DNA of 64,000 nucleotides, from NCBI GenBank assembly GCA_017979445.1, contig CM030706.1, positions 17,346,967 to 17,410,966 of the forward strand, read 5' to 3'. Source of the stretch: Akebia trifoliata. Lineage: Eukaryota; Streptophyta; Magnoliopsida; Ranunculales; Lardizabalaceae. Numbering within the stretch: position 1 is the first letter of the stretch; each line of letters starts with the position of its first letter. Shown here in pieces: positions 44,685 through 56,337 of this stretch. The translations under genes and the position numbers were made by a program. The notes beneath the pieces were generated by a model. The model saw only the letters and a program-made list of their open reading frames with translations, searched no databases and had not been told where the DNA came from.

Positions 44685-45001
44685 TAAATTTTTCTTTCAT
44701 TTGATTTCTGTACTATAGTATTAGTTGAGGCTAATATTATTTTTTGGAGATGCAAAAGATAGAAATAAATTGTGATCACACTTCAGTTTCATTGCTACTG
44801 ACCTGTCAATATTATATTACAAGGTCTCTCTGTATTATGCTGAATAATTAAATTAATTCATAATATCGTTGCAGCAATTTGATTGATGTGCACATGGTAC
44901 TTTAATTAAATTTCACTGAGAGGTTTGCAAATTTGCATCAATCACACAAAAGAGGATTAGCAACCATGCCTTAGTTTATGTTTCCTGATAGTTGGACATA
45001 T
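44685..45001 (+). other. MAGL1 3' UTR and short intergenic stretch
   Basis: Follows the stop codon, contains the AATAAA at 44764 and ends at the Copia H target duplication. No other feature. Confidence 0.6.
44764..44769 (+). terminator. AATAAA poly(A) signal of MAGL1
   Basis: AATAAA lies 80 bp after the MAGL1 stop codon, in AT-rich DNA and before the Copia H insertion at 45007. The proposed 3' UTR (44685 to about 44800) therefore contains no transposon. Confidence 0.55.
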
Positions 45002-45006
45002 AAGAC

Positions 45007-45287
45007 TGTTGAAGTTTTAGGAAAACTATTAGTATATTTTATTTTCTGTCAAATAAAATCTAAGTTAGTATCTCAGATTATGATTAGGCATATTTTACTG
45101 TTTTTTGCAGTAATTAGATTTTCCTCTTTTATAGGAAAGTTAGTTACAGATTTGTTAGTATTCTAATTAGATTTTCCTTTTTTATAGGAAAGTAAGTTAT
45201 AGATTTGATAGTATTCTTTGCTATATATAACCTTGTACTCAAGCATTATGATGAATAAGAAGAACAATTATTTTCTTTAAAATTACA
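45007..45287 (+). repeat. Copia H 5' LTR
   Basis: 281 bp with TATATATAA at 45222-45230 and an internal duplicated AATTAGATTTTCCTYTTTTA phrase (about 45113 and 45164). Confidence 0.9.
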
Positions 45288-48200
45288 TAGTATCAGAGTC
45301 TCGTGCGCTCAATCCAGTTTTTTTTTCATAGCGAAAACGGTGATGACTGATGCAACAAGAAATCCTACTGCCTTTACAGATTCATCGGAAAGCATCAAAT
45401 CTGTTGCTTCGACATCGAATGGCAATTATCTCTCGCAAACTTCCAACCTGCAACTCGTAGTTCACAAACTCGATGGGAAAAATTATCTCGAGTGGGCACA
45501 GTCTGTGAAATTGGTGATTAATGGAAGAGGGAAATTGGGGCATTTAATAGGAGAAGTGACAAAACCTGCTTCAAATGATCCGTTCCTGAAAAAATTGTGA
45601 TATGAAATTCCCTTATCCTTGCATGGCTTATCAATTCTATGGAGCCAACGATTGGGAAGCCCTACCTTTTTTGACCGATAGTCAAGGAAGTTTGGGAGAC
45701 TGTGCGAGATTGTTATTTAGACTTGGAGAATTCTTCCCAAATCTTCGATTTGAATATACGACTCTGGCAATCCAAGCAAGGGGGCCGTGAGGTTACCATT
45801 TATTACAATGAGATGGTGACTTTATGGCAAGAACTAGATCAATGTTATGATGATGATTGGGAGAATCCCAATGATTGTGCTCGTCACCAAAAAGGGAAGA
45901 GAATAATCAGGACTACATGTTCCTCGTAGGTCTCAATTGGTATCTGGATGAAGTTAGGGGACGGATTCTGGGTCAACGACCATTGCCTTCCACTCGTGAA
46001 GTTTTCTCTGAAGTCAAACGTGAGGAGTCTCGAAAAAAAATCATGTTGCGGAATCCAGAGCATAGTCTAAACCAAGAACCTGAGGGCTCAGCCTTTGTTA
46101 CTAAGGGATCAGATTCCGAGGGAGATGAGCAAAAGAAGCCATGGTGTGAGCATTGCAAAAAACCTTGACACACAAAGGAGACCTGCTGGAAACTTCATAG
46201 TAAACTACCAAATTGGAAGAAGAATTCTGGTAGAGAAGGGCGTGCTTTTCACACTATAACAGACGAATCTCATGAGCACTAAATCAATTCAGAAACTGTC
46301 CCATTCACGAAGTAGCAGTTAGAGCATTTATATAAACTTTTTCAATCTCCAAAATTGTTTGTAAACCCGTCTTGTTCTTTGGCTCAAAAAGGTAATTCTT
46401 TCAATTCTGCATTTCTTAGTGAATTTGTTTTTCCAAATTCAAAAAATTCTTGGATCATCGATTCTGGAGCAATCAACTACATGACAGGTTGCTCAAAGTT
46501 ATTTGTCTTTTACAGTTTTTGTGCAGGCAACAAAAAGGTCAAAATTGCAGATGATTCCCTCTCTGCTATAGCTAGAACCAGATCTATCCATCTTTTTTCC
46601 TTCCTTAATATTTCATAATGTTCTTCACGTTCCTAACCTGTCTTGCAACTTGTCGTCCATCAGTAAAATAACTTATGATCATAAGTGTCGTGCTTATATT
46701 TATCCTTTATATTGTGAGTTTCAGGAGTTGAGTTCGAGGAGGACGATGGGCAATGTTGGACTCTATGTCTTTGAAGATGGGACCAACTCAAGTAGACAAG
46801 ACCACCGTTCCTGTTTCAATTCTATTTCTGTTTCTAAGGATAGTGAAATAATGTTATGGTACTATAGGCTAGGCCATCCAAGTTTTCAGTATTTAAAGTA
46901 CTTGTTTCCAAAAAATTTTCAAAATTGTCCATCTTCTTTTGAATGCAAGATTTGTCAATTTGCTAAACATCATTGTGCATCTTTTTCTCCACAACCTTAC
47001 ACGGTCTCTAAACCATTCACTGTGATTCACAGTAATGTTTGGGGACCTTGTCGGGTTTTTACAAATTCTGAAAAAAGGTGGTTTGTTACGTTCATTGATG
47101 ATCATACACGGTTAACTTGGATTTATCTAATGGAAGAAAAATTTGAAATGGAAACTATTTTTAAAATGTTTTATACTATGGTGCAGACACAATTTCATGA
47201 GAAAATTCAGATCTTTAGGAGCGATAATGACAAAGAATACTTTAATAAAGTTTTAGGAATTTTTTTCTTGGAAACAGGGATTGTTCATCAAAGCTCTTGT
47301 AATGACACTCCTCAATAAAATGGAATAGCTGAGAGAAAAAACAAACACCTGTTAGAAGTGGCTCGGGCATTACTTTTTACAAATAAGGTACCTAAATATC
47401 TTTGGGGTGAAGTCATTCTTACTGCAACTTACCTCATAAATCAAATGCCTTGTAAGGTTTTAAATTTTGAAATTCCTTTTAATGTTTTCCACAAGTTTTA
47501 TCCGACAAATAGACTTTTATCATCTTTGCCTCTAAAAATATTTGGGTGTACTGTTTTTGTTCACATTCATGATCACAACCGAGGACAACTTGGAACCCCG
47601 TGCTAGGAAATGTGTGTTTGTTGGTTATGCTTATAATAAAAAAAGATACAAATGTTTTGACGCAGTTTCTAAAAAACTATTTGTCATCATGGATGTAACT
47701 TTAAAAAAAAAAACACTTTTTTTTAGTACTCATCTTCAGGGAGAGGAAAAATGAAGATTCGGACCATCTAGAATATTTTCAACTTGAGGAAATACCAGTT
47801 GTTCATTCTCCCACACCCTTAGTTTATTTTGAGAGTCCAAACATTATTGTACCAGATTTGAGTGAATCAAGTTCTTTAAATAATGAAATTGAAGGTCCAT
47901 CTATAATGTCGTCTCATGATGATCATGATTCTAAAGAAACAAATAGGAAATAAACAGGTACCAAAATCACAGGGTTAATACCCTTTGATATTTGTCTATT
48001 CGTTAAGGAATACAACTCAAAGGAAAGAGTCAACTGATCTCTTGCACTGCCATGAGTCCACAAATCCTCCAGGTAACATTTCTTCTGAGTCTGCACAACT
48101 AGTTCAGTCTAATTCTGATCTTGGTCCCAAGTCCATGAGTCATAGGTTTGAGTCTAGTGAGTCCACCGATTCTACTATTCCCATTGTTGTCTAGAAAGGT

Positions 48201-48876
48201 GTAAGGTCATGTATCAGACACCCATTGTCAAATTATGTGTCATACAAAAATCTCTCATCCAATTTCTGTGTTTTTACCTCACAAGTGTCTTGTATGGAGA
48301 TTCTAAAAAGTTTGCAGGATGCTCTAAAGGTTCTTGAGTGGAAAGATGTTGTTTCTGAGGAGATGAAGGCTCTTGAGAAAAACAAGACATGAGAAATAGT
48401 GAATCTACCAAGAAGGAAGACAACAGTGGGGTGTAAATGGGTGTTCACAGTTAAATACAAGTCAGACGGATCACTTAAAAAGTATAAAGCTAGGTTAGTT
48501 GCCAAAGGATTTACTCAGACCTAAGGTTTTGACTATCTGGAAACCTTTGCACTTATAGCAAAGCTAAATACTGTGAGAGTTCTCATGTCACTTGCAGCAA
48601 ATCTTGATTGGCCTCTACAGCAATTAGATGTGAAAAATGCTTTCCTTAATGGTGACTTGGAGGAAGATGTATATATGGATGCACCCCCTTAGTGTTGCAC
48701 ATATGTATGGGGTAACTTGGTCATGTGGCAAAGAAAAAAACAAAACGTGGTTAGGAGAAGTAGTGTCTAAGGAGAGTATCGTTGTCATGCCCCGAAATCT
48801 CAACATGAATCCCTATGATTCATCAGTCAAAATCTTGAGGTATGAGATAACCAATCACACAACTTGTTATAACATT

Positions 48877-50807
48877 TGTAGACACCTCGATTTGAACGGG
48901 CCCTCACTTGAAAGGGCCCAAAAATAGTAGGGTTTCAATAAGTTCGACCAACGGGCCTCAATGGCCCGAATCATCGAAAAATGATACTTTCGCCGAAACC
49001 CAAGCCACTAACACCTTTCAATGGGTTAGTAGTGAAAGCGCCCTCGATCCGCGGGGTGCACGGATCCGCTTTTGACCCTTGAGGTTTGGGAGTCGCCACC
49101 TAGTTATTACGGTCTAGGAACCAAATTGACCCTACAATGGATAAAAAGAACTAATCTACTATAGAAATCTGAATCCGGGAATCATGTTACGGGGTTGGAA
49201 GGTGTTAGGCACCAACCCCGCCCGGCCAATGCCGGTCTCTACTTATCCCAAATAGATCTACATTGCTAATGATAAACCTAGATTAAAAAAATAATAAAAA
49301 ACCTTACCTTCGATCTGCAAAAGTACTATTCCCTCAGATCTGAAAAGCAGTTCCTTGTACCGTACTCCTTGCTTCGCTTTGTCTCCGGATCTGATTTCTG
49401 ATCTCCGAGGTAAGGTGTCTCTTTCTTGGATCTGGATGCTTTGAATTTGTGGTGGATTTTTGGGGTGTTTTTGAAAGGTTTTTGGATGTTTTTTAGGCTA
49501 AAATCGGAGTAGGGGTGTTAGGGAAGGAGTTGGGACTCCAAAATTAGGGTTTTGGGGAGGTTGTGGAGGCTTCTTCACCTACTTTTTCTCGGGTTTCTTC
49601 TTTTATACGAAAATGGGGTGTGGAGGCTCTTATTTATAAAGTTTTTTAGAAGCATTAGGGTTTGATTAGGGTTTCTTTTAGGGTTTCAATTAGGGTTTTG
49701 ACTTAGTCTTTAGGGTTTTAGGGTTTTGACTTTAGTCTTATGAGATTGACTTGATTAGTTTTAGATTAGGGTTTGGATTTAGGGTTTTGACCTTAGTCTT
49801 ATGAGATTGACTTGATTAGGGTTTTGATTTAGGGTTTTGATTTAGGGTTTTGACCTTAGTCTTATGAGATTGACTCGATTAGTTTAGATTAGGGTTTTGA
49901 CTTTAGTCTTAATTGATTGACTTTTAATATCTTGACTTTAGTCTTGCTTAATTGACTTTAATTTTGACTTCAGTCTCACTTGATTGACTTTAATACCTTG
50001 ACTTCAGTCTTGCTTGATTTACTTTTAATTTTTGGAGAACCTCCCTCTAAAATATCTTTAATTCTTTGGACCCCCAAATGGAGGGGTCCTTAAAGAAATA
50101 TCCCACGAACCCTCAACAATTTTGCCTGAGGGTCCAATTAATCGATTTTTGAGGTTCAAAGTTTTGAATTAATTTCATTAATGTTTCACTTTAAATATTT
50201 AATGTTTTATTTATTAATTTCGAATTTTTTAATTATGAGAATTGTGAAATTACCGTTTTGCCCCCGGAGAGGACTTTTCACGTTTCAAGTCGGTTTTTAA
50301 TGTTCTAGGATGTTTTAGAATCGGTTTTTCGTAAGGAATTCAATGAGAATGTTAGTTTGTGTCATTTATGAAAATTGTTATGTGAAATTATTGTGAATTT
50401 TATGAGGGGCATTTTCGTAATTTTGTCAAATTCTGTTAAAATTGGTGAAATGATTTATTTGGTTCCGATTTGTTATTTTATGTGTTCGAGAGAGTTTTCC
50501 TAAGCGTAACGTAGGCTCTAGGGTTGTTTTGAGGTTAGGGGTATTTTGGTAATTTAATCATTTTTAGTGATTTTTATCGTGAAGCTTCTTTTTGGTTTGC
50601 AAGATGATGATTTCTAGGTTTCTGGAGTCGCATTTTCCTAGCGTAGCGTGGTTTCTAAGTTTTGTCAGTTTGAGATACCTCATCCGGATTTCTGAAACAT
50701 ATCTGGTAACAAAATAAAGCATTGGAATAGACATCCATCATTGGGAATCTTTGCGATCGGGTTGACGACTTGATTAATCAGGCGGATGCAAAAATGGGGT
50801 GTCTACA
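48877..50807 (-). repeat. LTR, minus orientation (inner unit)
   Basis: 1931 bp. The minus-strand TATA (TTTATAAATA) is at 49640-49631. Contains a TTTAGGG/GACTTTAGTCTT minisatellite at 49660-50030. The CCCG-rich segment near 49220 lies in its U5 part. Confidence 0.65.
49660..50030 (-). repeat. minisatellite with telomere-like TTTAGGG phrases
   Basis: Units of roughly 35-60 bp combine (GATT)TAGGGTTTTGA, CYTTAGTCTTATGAGATTGA and CTTGATTAG in changing order. The plant telomere heptamer TTTAGGG appears repeatedly but not as a pure array. Confidence 0.75.
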
Positions 50808-52798
50808 AGTAGGTCCACCAAAAGGGCTCGGCACACTCCCATCCACCCCGCTCCCTGCAAAATATCGATTTTCCAACAAAAGGGGCCAACGGGCCCCTAA
50901 GGCCCAAAAACATCAAAGGTGGTGACTTCGGTCAAATCAATGTTCTTAAGACCACCCCAGGGTCTCGAGGACTCGCAAAAAGGGTGGTGACCCATCCTAC
51001 AGTTGTTCAACGTCGTCGCTCCGCACTCGCGTGCAAAAACCGATAACGAGCCCAAAAGCCCGATTCGCCAACACGTGGCATTTTAATTAAATCAATGATT
51101 TCAAAATCAAAAAAATCAAAAAAATCAAAAGAAAAATAATATGAGACTTGGGATGCCTACCCCTTCATCCAACCTTCACCGTTCCATCTCCAAATCCGAT
51201 ATCCAATCCAAAACAACCCACAACCCTTCTAAACCCAAGCCCAATACATTAAAAGCCCATAAACCACTATCCATACCCCATTCACTATCCAACCCACCAC
51301 CCAACCCATCAACCCTTACCCACATCAACCAATCAACCCCTCAACATCAAAAGATGACACTTGTCATCACCATCCTTCACCTCCCTCATCCAATCACCCA
51401 CTCCCATCACCATGCTCTAAACAACCCATCTAAAATCACCTCAACCCATACCCTACCCTAACCTAACCTACCCCCATCCTCTAACATCAATAACCAACCA
51501 TCCTTCACCCATACCCTAACCCATCACCATTATCTAACATCATCAACCACCCACATCATCACCCATACCTCTACCCATCATCTTCCTTAAAACACTCCAA
51601 TAAAATCAACTCAACCCATACTTCCTTCATCATCAATCAACTAACCCATTTCTCTCTCTCTAATCAAACAACCCCCATCAACCAATCAACCAATCTCATC
51701 ACCTCACCCCCTCATCATGATTGCCATATGGCATCATCTCCTTTCTCCTCCCAAAAACTAACTTAACAACCTCTTACACAACCCATTCTCCTAAATCTAC
51801 ACACCTCACCTCATCAACCAACCTAACACTCATTCTCTAAACCACTCTCTTACACCCCCACTCCACCACCAACCATCACTCATGTCAACCCATCAAACAC
51901 TCTACCCAAATGGGTTTGGGTAGAATCCAACCCATTTAGGTCTAAACCTCACCCATTTTCATTCATTACACATTTACCCTCCATTTCACCTTAAATTTCA
52001 CATCCCTCACTCCTAAATCCTATACCATTACCCCTTCTCTCACATTTCAACCCCATTATACCCCCAAACCCCCTCCAAACACCTATATATACCTCCCCTC
52101 TCACCCCAAAAAGGGGTAGACACACACACCAAGTTTCCATAAGAAAAAAATCTACTCTATCTACTCCTCCTCACTACTCTCTTATAACACACTCTAAGAG
52201 AAATAACTTCACTCAACTCACCAAAGACTAAAGAGAATTCAAAGAAGAAGAAGAAGAAGAAAAAGAAGAAGAAGGAATCCAAGAGTACAAGGTGGGAGCA
52301 ATCAACACCCCCCCCCCCTTTTTTTTCCTTTCTCTACCCTCTCCTCTTCCCTCTTCTATCTTCCCCCTCTTTTCATTTCACTTTAAATGAGTTGAGCATG
52401 AATGGACCTCAAGGCTTGGATCTACAAGGATCATCTCCATTGATGAGATGATCCTATGATCAAGCCAAAATTAAATCCTACTTAGGGAACAAATATACCC
52501 ATGGGACACACCTTCCACTTTCTTTTAAAAAATCAAAATGACCGAGTTATTTGAGGTTACCGCCATGTGGCGGGGAGAAAGGGGTGCCTAACACCTTCCC
52601 TTTTCTCCAACGGAGCCGCTTACCCGAACCTCTAGGTTTGATCAACCCTATCCGTTGCGAGTCACTAACGTCAAAAATGGCAATTTTTCGACAAGGCACA
52701 CACCGGGTGACCATTCACACCCATTTCCAATCTGAATGGTGGCGACTCCAATATTTAGTAGTTGTGGTCGTCATGACGACGAAAACCACGTAGCTACA
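50808..52798 (+). repeat. LTR, plus orientation (outer unit), G-poor U3
   Basis: 1991 bp. The core promoter CCTATATATACC is at about 52083-52094. From 51140 to 52130 the plus strand is almost without G. Downstream come a (GAA)n tract (about 52237-52275) and a C11T8 run (about 52308-52326). The open frame at 51141-51461 is a product of the biased composition, not a gene. Confidence 0.6.
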
Positions 52799-55390
52799 AC
52801 ATTCACAAGCAATAACACTTATACAAAAAGAAAATATACGCAGCGGAAAAACATTTGACTGACATCAATACAAGAGTCTAGAGTAAGCGGAACAATTGTC
52901 AAGCACTGATATCATTAAAATCCTCAATCTCATAATACATTAGATTACAAAAATTTTTAAACTAACATGTTCTTTATCTACAAGCAAAAATCGCTAGGAG
53001 CCTCTACTAATCCTCAAAGACATAGCGGTAGTAAAACATCAATCTGATCTTTCTCAAGGACCTCTTCAAAAGACTCCTCAAAGAACGACTCTTCAATAGC
53101 TGAATAATTTGTAAGGGTAATGATAGGTTGAGTAATAAGGGAGTGTTACTTAGTAGGATAAGCGTTATTCTAACAGCGAGTCATACATGCACGAGTAATC
53201 ACCAGAACAGTTAAATAATACAAGTTTTTCATAATTTAACATACGATAAATGTCTAAGCATACTCAATAAACAGTTATAAAAGTTTTCAATTTATCATTT
53301 AAATCATTTAAAGTAACGTACGTATCTTTCAAATGAAAACATCTATCAACGTTACAAAATAAGGAAAATATACATAATAAGAATATGGTGGTGTAGTCGA
53401 TAAGAGAACAGAGGAATACACCAATATAACCACCTCGGCTAAAAGCAATTCATTATTCCAGACTTTCAATCTGATGTGGAATCCCATTGTTATAATCTGA
53501 TTTTGTGGTCGGTCTAGCATACCACAGTTGGATGACTATTTATCCGGCTTAGACTGGCCATTGACTAAAAACCCAATATTGAGTTCAACTAACGGTAAAG
53601 TCGACCGTTTGACGACTACAAACTAACAGTGATCACTAACTAGCCCAAGAGACCCCTCGCGTTAAAGCCTATCAAGAGGCAATGCATGTGAACCCCGCCT
53701 ACCTCTACACTATACAAAGATCGCTTTTACATATAACGTTCCCCAGGAAATAAGTAGGAGAAATTTTTGGATCTTATAAACTGTAATATGCTCTATAAGA
53801 TATCCCATACTATCGAAGAGCATATGACATTTAACGCTATCATAGATTGACTCGCTGCTTCCAAATACACGGCAACGCGTCACTCTTTATGGATTTTCTA
53901 TGAACCTTAATAAATAAATAAATTGAAACTAAACTAAATATTTGGATTTTTTTTTTCGAATTGCTGATTTTTCGTCGAAAGTTGATTAAAATAGATCCAA
54001 ACCTTACACTACTTATAAAATACATAAAATACTTCAAATGAATTAAAATAAATAAAAACAAATCATGCAAACATGATCTAATACGTTCAAATATGTATAA
54101 ATGTAATGAAACGATCAATCTATCGAAGATCACATGGATTTTTTATGAAATTATTCTATGACTAGAAGGTAGAAGGGAAAGCAACCTACTTTGGGTTATT
54201 CTCTACGGCTCAACGGAGTCTAAGGATCACCTCTGACCCATCTCAAAGATTTTTCTCTGACGAAAATCGATGTTTCTAGCATCTATGCTTAACCCTCGAC
54301 GAGATGAACAACTTTCCTTCTTGCAGTAAATCTCGGATCGTTTTCGTTTGGCGTAGATCTGAGTTGAAAATCACAAGAAAAAATGATTTAGTTTTATTTA
54401 GAAAGGAGAATAAGATAAATCAGATTTTTCTAATTAGGGATTGATATTTATAGCTTAAGTTGAGACGTACGCGTCATTTCAGGAATTATTTTTCCCGAAG
54501 GCTGATTTGGACATTCTTATACTCTATTTCAAGTGTTTTTTCGGCATGAATCTAATGGTATGATCGGATTCCTCAAATTATATCTCAAAGTGTCGTTATT
54601 AATTTGGAATTACTTGATGTGAAACTCGAGGATTTAGTAACATTTTCGATCGACTTTTGATTAAGTCGTGATTACAGGTTAAAGTATGTTTTTCGACCCT
54701 TCTGAATCTATTGGTGGAATTAATTTTCCTCAAATATTAAAAATTAAGGATCCATACTTTTGAATCAACGTAAAAATTTAAAATTCTTTTTTCGAGATAC
54801 ATATTAAGATTTTTAGGTCATTACAATCGTACTATGGCTCGCGGAATTTGTGAGATGTTATGGCTAAAGAGGGTACTAGAAGAGTTGAGAATATCGGTTA
54901 ATAAGCCAATGAAATTGTACTGCGACAACAAAGCTGTCAACAACATTGCACAGAATCCAATGTAACATGATCGTAGAAAGCACGTGGAGATTGATAGACA
55001 CTTCATAAAAGAGAAAATTGACGATGGAGCTATTTATATGCCCTTTGTTCCAATAATGCAATAAATAACTGATATCCTCACCAAGGGATTATTTAGACCT
55101 AACTTCGAACTTCTTGTTAGCAAGTTGGGCATGATTGATATTTATGCACCAACTTGAGGGGGGTGTCGAAGTTTTAGGAAAACTGTTAGGATATTTTATT
55201 TTTTATCAAATAAAATCTGAGTTAATATCTCAGATTATGATTAGGCATATTTTTCTATTTTTTACAATAATTAGACTTCCCTCTTTTATAGGAAAGTAAG
55301 TTACAAATTTGTTAATATTCTAATTAGATTTTCCTCTTTTATAAGAAAGTAAGTTATAGATTTGTTAGTATTCTTTGCTATATATACCTT

Positions 55391-55482
55391 TGTTAAATAA
55401 GTCTGTTATTATTATGTTTCTAAGTCTGTGTGTCCTTTGATTAGGGTTAATTAATCAAAACTTATCTCTCTAATTTTCAATT
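55391..55482 (+). repeat. Copia G 5' LTR, deleted for promoter
   Basis: 92 bp against 135 bp for the 3' LTR. After GTGTGTCCTTT the segment holding CATACTATATAATGC is missing, so no TATA box remains. Confidence 0.9.
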
Positions 55483-55629
55483 TGGTATCAGAGCTAGGCT
55501 CTCTCGACCTCAACCATTGCTTCGTCTGCTATAACTTTATCATCTTTTTTTTTCTTAAATCACCTTCACACACCTCTCGTCTTCAATCCTTATCACCCCT
55601 ACGGGGGTTCTCTTCCACTCTACACCCTA

Positions 55630-56240
55630 ATCGCAGTATGCGATAAGAGTTTGAAATCTGTTTGGAGCCTGTGATCAGGCTGTTCTATCAGCAAGGCTGT
55701 TGGTTGGAGTTCACGATAACAACAACATGATGGTATAGTGTTGGTTTGCTGAAGATCAAGTCTGCAACTTCTCCAAAGTGCTTTGCGACCACAGTTTGAA
55801 CCTGCGATGCTAGTGTTAGGCTGTTTAGAAGCTTACGATCACAGCAGATTGCTGTTATGACCTCTACGACCACAACAGAAGGGTGTGTTTGAACCTACGA
55901 TCACTGCAGAGGTGCAGTTTGGGGCTGGCGAACATAGCAGAACCCTTGTTTGAGATTTACCATTACTGTAGAGGTGCAGTTAAGGGTCTACGATCACAAC
56001 AGACCCAGTTTTGGAGGCTGCGATCATAGCAGAACCCTTGTTTGAGGTTTATCATCGCTGCAGAGGTGCAGTTAGGGGTCTACGATCATAGCAGAACCTG
56101 TTTTGGAGGCTGAGATCACTTCAGATTTACTCTTGGGTGGCTACGATCACTGCAGACCTTGTTTTTCCTTCTTTTTTTATTTTCTTGGAGGTTGCGATCA
56201 CTTCAAATTCTTTGGCTGGAAGCTACGTTCACATTTGTCT
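55630..56240 (+). repeat. tandem-repeat leader of Copia G
   Basis: Ten or so units of (T/G)(A/G)CGATCAYNGCAGA alternate with CCTTGTTTGAGG / GGTGCAGTTNGGGG spacers. Units at about 55900-56110 are the clearest. The architecture is the same as in the Copia A leader, but the spacers differ. Confidence 0.75.
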
Positions 56241-56337
56241 TGGTGTTTGAGAACAACAGTCGAAGAAGAAAAAAAAATCTTATTTTTTAGTTTGACCTCC
56301 CTTCAAGCCAAAACACATAGATATATATATATTTTTT

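Larger units (their letters stand above)
48877..52798. mobile_element. composite of two LTRs head to head
   Basis: The unit TGTAGACACC...GTAGCTACA has the perfect duplication ACATT (48872-48876, 52799-52803). Inside, 48877-50807 is a complete TGTAGACA...TGTCTACA LTR on the minus strand, and 50808-52798 is a related LTR on the plus strand. Shared modules occur in opposite orientation: GGAGTCGCCACC (49090) against GGTGGCGACTCC (52738), and GGAAGGTGTTAGGCACC (49200) against GGTGCCTAACACCTTCC (52584). Confidence 0.75.
48783..54825 (-). mobile_element. solo LTR #4, interrupted
   Basis: Ends TGTCATGCCCCGAAATCTC and TTTTAGGTCATTACA, duplication ATCGT (48778-48782, 54826-54830). Removing the composite at 48877-52798 leaves about 2.1 kb, related to but more diverged than solo LTRs #1 and #2. 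The insertion splits the Copia H RNase H codons at EYR/TMA. Confidence 0.9.
45343..55157 (+). pseudogene. Copia H gag-pol, decayed and internally deleted
   Basis: Gag N-terminus 45343-45599 (VVHKLDGKNYLEWAQSV), gag continued to about 46170 with the remains of a zinc knuckle. Protease SWIIDSGAINYMTG at about 46450. Integrase 46650-47600, with a CAA-to-TAA stop at 47317. RT from about 48360 (W.VNLPRRKTTVGCKWVFTVK) to about 48690. There YMDAPP is followed at once by the RNase H GNLV.W motif, so most of RT is deleted. RNase H is cut by solo LTR #4 and resumes at 54831-55157. Non-functional. Confidence 0.85.

Noticed and set aside
49660..50030. Possible CRISPR-like array or true interstitial telomere
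   Set aside because: Plant nuclear context, variable unit length and no spacer pattern rule out CRISPR; TTTAGGG is not in a pure tandem run, so it is not a telomere relic.
51141..51461. 106-codon Pro/Ser/Thr/His-rich frame
   Set aside because: A by-product of a G-free strand lacking stop-forming TGA and TAG; no protein features.
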